DNA of 9,668 bases. It comes from CAJXJP01 sp034111025 (GTDB lineage Bacteria > Patescibacteriota > Gracilibacteria > BD1-5 > UBA6164). Positions within the stretch are counted from its first letter, which is position 1. Each line of letters begins with the position of its first letter. Positions 1 to 7,173 of the stretch are shown here, in pieces. The translations under genes were made by a program, and so were the position numbers. The notes below the pieces were generated by a model. It was not told the DNA's origin. It ran no database searches and worked only from the letters and a program-made list of their open reading frames with translations. The stretch spans positions 1 to 9,668 of the forward strand of contig JAWUYB010000044.1 in the NCBI GenBank assembly GCA_034111025.1, read 5' to 3'.

Positions 1-568
1 AGTATACATTTTTAGTTCGTGTTAATAATTCGTAGTTAGTTTTAGTAGTAAAAGACTCTATAACATCATTTGTAGTTTCTTTTTCTCCCGGTATATGCAG
101 TAAGTTTTCTTTTGTTATGATTTTTCTTTCATTTCAATTCCAGTGATTTTTTCTATACACCAACTCAATACCTAGTTCTTTATTTTTGTATATCTCCCAC
201 ATATTTTGAGAATCTATATAACTTTTATTTAAATGCTCACGGCTTATCAGTTTTAAAACCGTCATATACTCAATAACATCAAGTACTTGTTGGTTTTTAG
301 GACTAAACTTTCTCGATTGAGATAATTTAATTAACCCTGAATAAAATTTAATTAACTCCTCATCAGAGCTTTCTCTTACTCTCTCTAAAATACTTAAATA
401 AACACTTCTATTTAATGAATTTTGACTAAATACCCTCTCGTTATAATCACGGTTTAATTCTGGATTTATGATATCCAAATTGATTTCAATTTCATAACTT
501 TGACTATTTGCAAAAGCAATTCAAAACAGTAAAAAAACACTACACATAAATAAAAAAAAACTTTTCAT
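1..568 (-). CDS. Secreted protein of unknown function, 3' end beyond the window
   Basis: I do not recognise the family. The gene starts at the ATG at 568-566 and is still open at base 1, giving 189 residues so far. Residues 1-20 form a signal peptide: K2, a Phe/Leu-rich core, and an AFA/NSQ cleavage site after A20. The mature part is hydrophilic and probably helical, with no cysteine, rich in Asn, Glu, Ser and Lys, so an exported soluble or surface protein is likely. The frame needs TGA as glycine twice, at residue 16 inside the signal peptide and at bases 134-136. Read with the standard code it would lose both its signal peptide and its C-terminal part. No Shine-Dalgarno precedes the start. 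It is divergent from the BPSL0067-type gene at 734 and, if the tRNA remnant at 1580 marks an integration boundary, both lie in the inserted segment. Confidence 0.72.
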
Positions 569-723
569 ACAATTGTTCGGTTTAAGAAATATTACGCACG
601 TATCTTAATTAAAAATAACAAAATGCAAAAAAAATTTGGTAATTCTATTTTTATAAATATATTTGTCATCGCTAAATATTCTTAGCAATAACAAAAACTT
701 AAACAAAAACAAAATTATCCTTT

Positions 724-728
724 GGAGG
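724..728 (+). promoter_or_regulatory. Strong Shine-Dalgarno (GGAGG)
   Basis: GGAGG lies 5 bases before the ATG at 734 and decides the start. The in-frame TTG at 722 is not the start because it overlaps this site, and a start at 734 gives a normal signal peptide. The other six genes in the window show only A/T-rich sequence at this place. Confidence 0.8.
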
Positions 729-733
729 GATTC

Positions 734-1372
734 ATGAAAAAACTATTACTATCGTTAGCACTATCGACTACAGTTTTATTTACTGGTTCAGCTTTGGCTT
801 CTGGTATATTTAATACCAGTCCTGCTAAGATTACACCAGGTTTTGCTAGCGTCATTAATAATGCAGTAAAAAATAGCTCTAACTTAGAGGAATATTATCA
901 CCACGGATACAAAGCTTGGAAGTTTAAATACTCGAGTGCACTGAATAGTCAATTAAGTAACCTTAGCGGTAAGACAGGTAATACAAGCGGTATTCAATCT
1001 GTAACCACTGACTTTGATTATGATCTAATGGTTCAACATTTTTCAAATGAATCACCATACCAATGTGTTGGATTCGCTAAAATTGCGTCAAATATCGACG
1101 ATGAAGAATTGGGACATCCTACCAATTGGGTAAAAGGTGAACAGATCACTCCTTCAAATCTACCACCACAAGGCACTGTAATTGCTACATTCTTTGATAA
1201 TGACACCTACCAGGGTCATGTTGCTATTTTCGTAAGTGGTAATAGCAATCGAATCTACGTAGTTGATCAAAATTCTCAAAGTGATGGAGAAATGAAATAT
1301 CACGCAATCCCTTTTAACAACGGAAGTAGGACAGTCCACGGTGCTGATAATTACTATGTTGTAGAACATTAA
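734..1372 (+). CDS. Secreted BPSL0067-family protein (NlpC/P60/CHAP-like cysteine hydrolase fold)
   Basis: The product is 212 residues. Residues 1-22 are a signal peptide (MKK, Leu-rich core, SALA/SG), so the protein is exported. The mature domain carries the marks of the BPSL0067 family: QCVGFAK with Cys111, a following NWVKG, GTVIATF, GHVAIF with His162, and YVVDQN with Asp178. Cys, His and Asp in this order match the catalytic triad of papain-like amidases and peptidases that cut cell-wall peptides; that activity is inferred here. The family is known to me mainly from Proteobacteria. All 16 glycines use GGN codons and none uses TGA, although neighbours use TGA for about half of theirs, and the gene has the window's only GGAGG site. 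A hairpin terminator follows closely. I read it as a recently acquired gene, perhaps a toxin or lysin used against host or rival cells. Confidence 0.85.
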   Translation: MKKLLLSLALSTTVLFTGSALASGIFNTSPAKITPGFASVINNAVKNSSNLEEYYHHGYKAWKFKYSSALNSQLSNLSGKTGNTSGIQSVTTDFDYDLMVQHFSNESPYQCVGFAKIASNIDDEELGHPTNWVKGEQITPSNLPPQGTVIATFFDNDTYQGHVAIFVSGNSNRIYVVDQNSQSDGEMKYHAIPFNNGSRTVHGADNYYVVEH

Positions 1373-1400
1373 TTTTTACAATCTTGGTAATGAATAATAT

Positions 1401-1430
1401 AAAAACACTCAGATATATGAGTGTTTTTTA
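1401..1430 (+). terminator. Rho-independent terminator after the BPSL0067-type gene
   Basis: An 11-bp perfect stem (AAAAACACTCA at 1401-1411 with TGAGTGTTTTT at 1418-1428) encloses a 6-base loop and ends in a T run, starting 28 bases after the stop codon. The A run on the left arm would also let it work on the other strand. Confidence 0.85.
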
Positions 1431-1579
1431 CTGTTTATTTTCCATTTGACACTAAAGAATTTCTCAATAAGATGTATTTACCCGATGGTCATTGACTATC
1501 ATTTTGAAAACAATGGATTTATCGTTAATTCTTGGTTAATCAAAGCGGAAAAACATGGAATATTTCGACACCTTTAGGT

Positions 1580-1624
1580 CTCATAACCCGTAGATCATTG
1601 GTTCAATTCCAATCCCCGCAACCA
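1580..1624 (+). tRNA. Orphan 3' half of an initiator tRNA (tRNA-fMet, CAT), likely attachment-site scar
   Basis: The fragment reads as anticodon loop CTCATAA (1580-1586, anticodon CAT), 3' anticodon stem CCCGT, a 5-base variable loop, T stem ATTGG/CCAAT around loop TTCAATT (1597-1613), 3' acceptor strand CCCCGCA (1614-1620), discriminator A and an encoded CCA (1622-1624). CCC at positions 39-41 and A at position 72 are initiator hallmarks. Upstream of 1580 the match ends: the 5' anticodon stem would be TAGGT, which fits CCCGT at only two pairs, and no TGCGGGG-like or CGCGGGG-like 5' acceptor strand or D arm is present. The break at the anticodon loop is a usual crossover site of tyrosine recombinases. 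It is not a working tRNA gene as it stands. Confidence 0.85.
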
Positions 1625-1680
1625 TTTGAAAATTCAAAAAAGATATTTATTAATAATAATGAATATATTTTTTTTGTGTA

Positions 1681-1706
1681 AAAAAAATACCCCTTTTCAG
1701 GAATAT
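1681..1706 (-). terminator. Probable terminator of the minus-strand secretion operon
   Basis: Read on the minus strand, a 7-8 bp stem with two G-T wobbles (ATATTCC against GGGGTAT) closes a TGAAAA loop and runs into seven T's, directly after the pilin stop codon. The stem is modest, so this is a moderate call. Confidence 0.55.
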
Positions 1707-1707
1707 T

Positions 1708-2133
1708 TTATTTATAGATCCAAGGAGCAATAATATTAAGTAAAATTCAACTACAAAATAGTAATATTATTCATATAAGTGTCTTACTAATCCTCTTTTT
1801 AGCTTCATCTTTCATTCAAGGATCCATTCATCCCATAGAATACATAACACCATTTATTACCAGGAATAATACACCAGCAATACCTGCTATAAATGTAAAA
1901 TATTTAATAATACCAGCTATCATTTTTTGAACTGATCAAAAACCAGACTCTACATCACATTGATAAATAAGATTGTCTCATTTTCATCAAACAGGTTCTT
2001 TGTCACAGTCCATCCAAGGCATTTTTTCAGTAACTTTTACTTTTATTACTTTTGTTTCACCTTCAGCATATGTATAATTATTAAATCATAGTGACATAAT
2101 AACAAATATTGATAATAATATTATATTTTTCAT
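1708..2133 (-). CDS. VirB2/TrbC-like pilin of the Mbov_0395 kind
   Basis: The product is 141 residues with nine TGA glycines. Residues 1-23 look like a signal peptide (KNIILLSIF core, TYA/EG). A hydrophilic part with Cys43 and Cys59 follows, then a hairpin of two membrane helices: residues 71-99 (MIAGIIKYFT and onward), a turn GGMDPGMKDEAKKRI (101-115), and residues 116-137. Two hydrophobic helices around a short charged turn containing an AKK(R/K)I-like stretch are typical of the small pilin-like conjugal transfer proteins (Mbov_0395/TrbC/VirB2) common in CPR genomes, whose subunits would form a pilus or channel in the membrane. It is the last gene of the operon, 10 bases after the previous stop codon. 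TGA must be glycine for the turn to make sense. The family is fairly sure; the cargo of the machine is unknown. Confidence 0.8.
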
Positions 2134-2143
2134 TTTTTATTTT

Positions 2144-3064
2144 TTATAGTGTAACTAAATCTAGCAAGAACGTATATGAAGCTAATAATATAATTGTAGC
2201 AAGTAATACATTCACAACAATACTTTTTGCTTTTTTGACTTTTTCTTCATCACCATTTGATGTAATAAATGTATAAGCAGCAATAGTAAGAAAAATAATT
2301 GCAATTGGTCCAGCAAAGAATAAGGCAAGGTTAGTTGCTGTTTCAAATAAACTTCAACCATCATCAATTTCTCAACTGAATATTAAGTATTTCCAAGATT
2401 CAATGAATCAAACAAGGAGTAATCAAATAACTGACCATATGATTTTATCTTTTGCCTCAGTGAGCTTTTCTTCTCTTCATCTAGAGAGTAACATATTTAT
2501 ACCTGCAATTATAATCATAACTATAGCTATAAATGATATAAGAATTTCAATAAATCATACTATATCAGTATTGATGGTTTTTCATAAACTAAATGCATCC
2601 ATAAAGAGATTTGATTCATTCCCTGGTGTTTTAAACCAAGAAGAATAATTTGTGGTACCAAGTGATCATCACTTGGTATCAAAGGCATTAAATAATGCAC
2701 CAGGTATATTAATAAATACAAATGCTACAACAGTATACCAGATTTGCCTTTTAGCTCATGAGAGTTGCTCTTCATCTGTTCACATACTCATAACCATTTG
2801 AGCACCAGAATATACAACATATATTACTAATAATCATGAGAGTATAGTTTTAATTCTCGTTAAAATACTTATTCAAGCCTTTTCTATAACATCCACTGTT
2901 GATCATGTAGCATCAGTTTTTAATGTATCTGATACAATATCTTTAGTATATCATTCTATACTATCTAAAGGTATAGAGGATGCATGTATTATATTAACTG
3001 ATAAGCTGTATATAAATAAACTAAAGAATATGATAGTAAATATAGAAAATATTATTTTTTTCAT
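2144..3064 (-). CDS. Polytopic protein with three tandem pilin-like hairpins
   Basis: The product is 306 residues. A signal-like N-terminus (1-29, ending IIHAS/S) precedes three similar units near residues 60-122, 160-222 and 240-303. Each unit is a hydrophobic helix, a charged turn and a second helix. The turns align: GTDEEQLSGAK (95-105), GREEKLTEAK (196-205) and GDEEKVKKAK (271-280). The last is close to the turn of Mbov_0395/TrbC-type pilins. I therefore read the gene as a fused trimer of VirB2/TrbC-like modules, possibly a pilus-base or VirB6-like channel part of the secretion machine; the role is inference. It lies 22 bases after the upstream gene's stop codon and 10 bases before the single-hairpin pilin, as part of one operon. 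The start is the ATG before KKIIFSIF, without a visible Shine-Dalgarno. Reading TGA as stop breaks it at many points. Confidence 0.78.
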
Positions 3065-3086
3065 AGTTGTATAAAAAATAGTTAAA

Positions 3087-4085
3087 TTATCCAATTGGAT
3101 TCTCTGGAAGTAAGAAAAAAGTCAGAATTAAGTAATTCGTAAATAATAATCAAACTCAAACAGCAATATATATAAATGTAGATTTTGAACTTTTTAATGT
3201 GTCTTCATTTCATGTTGAAAGTAAGACTCTAGCTCATGTATATATTACTAATATTACAAGTATTATTCAAATAAAACCATTAGCCCAATTAATAACATCT
3301 ACTATTAATTTAGAAAAACCTTCTAATTGTACAGGTTCTAAACATTGAGATTTTCAATTAGAGCCTTTTATTATATCAGTAAAACTTGATTCACTACAGT
3401 TTACTTTTCAGTAAATAGCATTCACTAATATTTTAGTTAATTTTATAACAATAAATCACATTATTGCATAAACTATAGACATCTTTCATGCTTTAACAGC
3501 TTCTTCATTTCAGTTTGCTGTGACTAATTTATAAAATGAGTATATAGCAATTCCAATAAAGAAAAAACCTGCTGCAGTTTCTAATAATGATATGAATGGA
3601 GAAAAAATAGTTTGAGCAAATTCTTCAGCTAAGTTTTCACTGACTCATTTATCAAATAATACTTTGATAAAAGGGTAGGAAACCTGCATTACTACAAGTC
3701 ATAAACTGACCCAAAGTCATCCTTTTTTTAGATTATTTGAAGCTTCCTCTGTTTTATCTGTAAAGAATGTTTTTAAAATGAGTATTAATAAATATATACT
3801 CGCAAGAGCAAAGAATAAGTTTTTCAAATCTTTTGCAATTCTTAAAAGAAAAAATTTAATTCATTCTTCTCAAACAGCTATACTATCATTTTCTGATTTG
3901 TCTTTTAGTGCCGTTATTTTATCATTTTTTATTCCACTTACTTTATTTTCTCATGTTTGTAGATTTAAATCTGATTGACTCTGAGATTGTCATTTTTCAA
4001 AATCTAATGCAAAAGCTCAGTTTATACAACTAAACAATAATATAAATACAGAGAATGTAATAAGTACTTTATGTAAAATTTTCAT
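3087..4085 (-). CDS. Larger polytopic protein with three pilin-like hairpins
   Basis: The product is 332 residues. A signal peptide (1-26, NGAFA/LD) leads to a polar, Ser/Gln/Lys-rich stretch (about 29-73) and then three helix-turn-helix units. Their turns are DKTEEASNNLKKG (about 110-122, the most divergent), NGNEEAVKAGK (about 191-201) and TGNEDTLKSSKS (about 291-302). The second and third match the G(D/N)E(E/D)xxKxxK turn seen in the next gene and in Mbov_0395-type pilins. Two cysteines (about 230 and 248) sit in the exposed segment between units 2 and 3 and could form a disulfide. It is 28 bases after the ATPase gene and 22 before the other triple-hairpin gene. The two look like old paralogues with low sequence identity. 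A membrane scaffold or VirB6-like role in a type IV secretion-type machine is the likeliest reading, not proven. Confidence 0.75.
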
Positions 4086-4113
4086 GTAAAAATATTTATA
4101 TATAAATTTTTAA

Positions 4114-6945
4114 TTAACTAGGGTTTATACCTAGTCTCGCTTCAATTTCCATATCAACATATTTTTTCTTTCTTCCGTATTTTTTACGAGAATATTCTTT
4201 AATAATAGATGATATTTTTTCATTTTTATAATTATTGTCCCATATTGTTTTTATATCAAAAGCACGTGTAGTAGCATTATCAATATTGAGTTTACAATAA
4301 GCTGTAAAATTGGCAATTCAGATTATATCTTGTTGAGATAATAAAGGAGCATATTCTTTTTCCATATATTCAGCATCATCAGCACCAACTTTGAATGACA
4401 TAATTGTTCAGGCATTCCCAAATACTGCATCTTTAATTGATGGTTTTCAATCTTTTCATTGTCCTCAAATTTGAGCAATAAATTGATGAGCCATTATTAA
4501 CGCTAAGTGATATTTTCTAGCTTCGGATAATATTTCACCAAATGTATCTGTAGCAAAATTTTGAAATTCATCTACATACATATAGAAATCCTTTCTTTGA
4601 TCTTCAGGCATATCTGCTCTCGACATAGCAGCCATACTTACTTTGGATACAAATATCAGCCCAAGTAATTGAGCATTGAGTGATCAAATTTTCCCTTTAG
4701 ATAAATTAACTAAAAGAGCTTTTCTATTATCCATAATTTCACGAATATTGAAGGCAGATTTAGGTTGTCATATTATATTTCTTATAGTTGTATTTGTGAT
4801 AAAAGGTCCAAATTTAGAAGAGAAATACGGTATCATTTCTTGTTTTTCTCTGTCTCAAGTATTTGCATATTCATGATCCCAAAATGCTTTTACTACAGGA
4901 TTTTTTATTCTAGACGTTTTATATTTCATAAATGCATCATCGACAAATAATCTCGGTACATCTATAATTGTTCCACCATCTTCTTCATCCTCCATAAGTG
5001 TTAAACACCCATTACGGAAGTAATGTTGTATACGAGCTCAGAAAACTTCATCTCAAAATATTTTAATAAATATTTCAGTTGCATCCATTGCAGCTCTATC
5101 CATTTCTCTTTTTCTTGTATCTGGGTCTGTTGAAATAACTTCTAACATATTTAATCCCATTGGTCTTTCGTCATCAGCAGGATCGAAAACAACTACATCT
5201 TTAGCTCTTTCTTTAGGAGTAAAATCTAGTATATCCTCTACTAAGTCACCATGTGGATCAATTACACAGAGTCCATCTCCATTCCGCATGTCTTGTCTAG
5301 CAAGGTATCATATAAATACTGATTTTCACCCTCATGACTTCCCAATAACATAATGATGTCTTCATCTATCTTTTCTATTAAAGTAGATAGGTGTTTTTTT
5401 ATTTCTATATTCATTCCAACCAAGAAGTACTCAATCTTTATAGACAGGAAATCAACCGAGTTGTCTGTGTACTTGTTTTGTTTCAAATACACTTTCTCAA
5501 TCTTTTTCTCATATTTTAACTTTTTCCTCTAAAATTGTAGCATTACTAGGAAATTTTAAATTATGTGGAGTTGGAAGTTTTTTATATTCTAACCAACTAA
5601 TTATTGGAGATTTATTGTAATTTATATCAGGTAAGTGATAGAGAGTAGAAACTTCATCTGCTGAAAAATAAGATGTATTTTGGAAAAACCCAACAAGTTT
5701 ATATTTAAAACCAAAATATCTTAAGGGTGTAAATATCCGTGGTAATGCATCCTCTAAAATTTGAGGATTATCTAACGAATTATTATATTCATCAGTAAAT
5801 ATTGAAGCAGCAGCGACAATTGCATGTACACCATCTTCTGAGTTTTGATGATTTTTACTACTTACTAATACACGTGCAGATGAATAAAACGCAGGTTGAG
5901 CAGCGGCTTCACCCATAATTTTTTGTGCTTCTGTTTCTGCTTGATTAAATATCTTATAAGCATCTCCTTCACTTGCTCCAGGTGCACTATTTCACGAATC
6001 TACCATTGAATCAGGTCATTGAAAAATAGCAACTAGAGGGTTCCATAAGAATCCTAAAAATCAGAATATATTCTTTCTTTTTTTACCATATTGACCTTTT
6101 GCTACTAATCTTGCAGCATTTATAGCTTTTTTATTATGATCAAAATCGGGTTTAATTACTAATTGAAAAACTGCTTTATCTCATTTATCTAAACCTCAAA
6201 ATACATTAGAGAAGTTATTTAGTGGATCATCTTCTAAGTATTTATATGTTTTAATAGGATATACATCATCATGTTCTTTTCATAATGATGCAGCTCTGAG
6301 AGAATGACCTCTTGGTTTAATATCAATATAATCCTTTTTATCTACAACTAAGACTTCAGCATCTGTATATATTGATGTTAAATGCTGGGTAACCAAGTTT
6401 ACATAACTTTTATATGTAACTATATAGAATGTAACTTCACCGTTTTCATAAATTAATTCAAGACTAATTTTTGAATGCCTAAATAAACCATTTAATAATG
6501 TGTCACGTAATCAAGCTTCTGATAATTTATGTATAGCTTTATAAAACATAGACATCATTCAAATTTTTTCTTTGAAATCTTTTTTTGTTTCTTTTTCTTT
6601 ATCTAGTTTTGAATCTGCTCTTGGAACAGTTACTTTTAAATATCTTAAATGTTTTGCATAGTAAAGCTCAAATAGAAAACGTACTATAGGTACAATAACA
6701 AATATAAATAATAAAATAGCTAATATTATATATATTCAATTATAAAAATATTCTTTATATAACTCATAATCTAGATCAAACAATCCACCGTTATTATCAT
6801 TAGTTTTACTAGGAGTTGTTTGTTGGTTTTGGTTTGTTTGAGCTCTATTAAACGCTCCTGCAGCAAATACTGATTCAGAAGTTAATAATAATCAAAGTAT
6901 AGAGTATTTTATTCTTTTCCAAGAGATATAGCTGGGTATATTCAT
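4114..6945 (-). CDS. Membrane-anchored VirD4/TraG-like type IV secretion ATPase (DNA-pump superfamily)
   Basis: The product is 943 residues with about 28 TGA glycines. It starts with a hydrophobic signal-like segment (about 14-31, SVFA/AGA), a Gln/Asn-rich linker, and a membrane helix near 71-95. A cytosolic region of about 430 residues without a domain I can name follows. The motor domain begins near 510: Walker A GKSGGGKS (535-542, two of its glycines encoded by TGA), then DPHGDLVEDIL, VVVFDPADDERPMGLNMLE, and Walker B YMYVDEFQNF with Asp792-Glu793, followed by EARKYHLALIMAHQF. These motifs are those of the HerA/FtsK-type coupling ATPases (VirD4/TraG/TraD) that drive DNA or protein through conjugation machines. 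A lysine-rich C-terminus (SRKKYGRKKK) may bind DNA. It is the first gene of the four-gene operon, so it probably powers the pilin-like proteins downstream. No VirB4 or relaxase is seen nearby. Confidence 0.85.
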
Positions 6946-6972
6946 TTATATATATTAGGTATAATCTCTATT

Positions 6973-7001
6973 ATAATACCATAGATAAATGAGTGAAACA
7001 A
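6973..7001 (-). promoter_or_regulatory. Candidate sigma70-type promoter for the secretion operon
   Basis: On the minus strand TTGTTT (7001-6996) is followed after 17 bases by TATTAT (6978-6973), about 28 bases before the ATPase start. An alternative TATAAT overlaps the -10. The GGTAT...ATACC inverted repeat at 6958-6980 covers this -10 and might bind a regulator. Confidence 0.45.
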
Positions 7002-7073
7002 ATAAATGAGTTGACGAATTAGTGTATTATTGTTGAATAAAATGATAACTAATTAGCTAAGATTGAAAGTATA

Positions 7074-7102
7074 TTGAAAAATAAAATACTATTTTGTATA
7101 AT
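7074..7102 (+). promoter_or_regulatory. Sigma70-type promoter for the pseudopilin operon
   Basis: TTGAAA (7074-7079) and a perfect TATAAT (7097-7102) are separated by 17 bases, 71 bases before the start codon at 7174. Transcription would begin near 7109 and leave a leader of about 65 bases containing the AT palindrome. Confidence 0.7.
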
Positions 7103-7131
7103 GATTTTAATAAAAAAAGTATCAAAAACCA

Positions 7132-7159
7132 ATATATTATATATATATATATAATATAT
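7132..7159. repeat. Perfect 28-bp AT-only palindrome in the pseudopilin leader
   Basis: The sequence is symmetrical about 7145/7146 and consists of A and T only, ending 14 bases before the ATG. In the transcript it can fold on itself, and in DNA it could extrude or slip. Its role is unknown and it may be only low-complexity sequence. Confidence 0.6.
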
Positions 7160-7173
7160 AATAATTTTCCCTT

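Larger units (their letters stand above)
1..1624. mobile_element. Possible right end of an element integrated at an initiator tRNA gene
   Basis: The boundary is the orphan 3' half of an initiator tRNA at 1580-1624. When a tyrosine recombinase inserts into a tRNA gene, the element restores the 3' half at one end and the displaced original 3' half is left at the other end, followed by the resident chromosome. The CCA end here points right, so the inserted DNA should lie to the left, out to an intact tRNA outside the window. A gene with foreign codon use (734-1372) lies in this segment and fits that view. No integrase is visible in the window, so the extent and nature of the element are inference. 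Confidence 0.35.

Noticed and set aside
671..686. Inverted repeat GCTAA...TTAGC upstream of the hydrolase gene
   Set aside because: Arms of only 5 bp in very AT-rich sequence are expected by chance; no clear promoter is positioned with it.
1485..1577. Short plus-strand frame of 30 residues ending just before the tRNA remnant
   Set aside because: It has no ribosome site, no motif and is very short; it could be the remnant end of an element gene but cannot be supported.
1440..1624. A complete tRNA gene
   Set aside because: No 5' acceptor strand, D arm or 5' anticodon stem can be found before 1580.
2403..2648. Plus-strand open frame of 81 codons, and similar ones at 3778-3978 and 4676-4950
   Set aside because: They are antisense to the long minus-strand genes, show no start signals, and arise from the AT-rich reverse of conserved membrane or ATPase coding sequence.
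5053..5916. A broken, frameshifted ATPase made of several short pieces
   Set aside because: All pieces at 5053-5289 and 5509-5916 lie in one frame joined by TGA codons; with TGA as Gly the gene is intact. The piece at 5262-5492 is in another frame and is a shadow.
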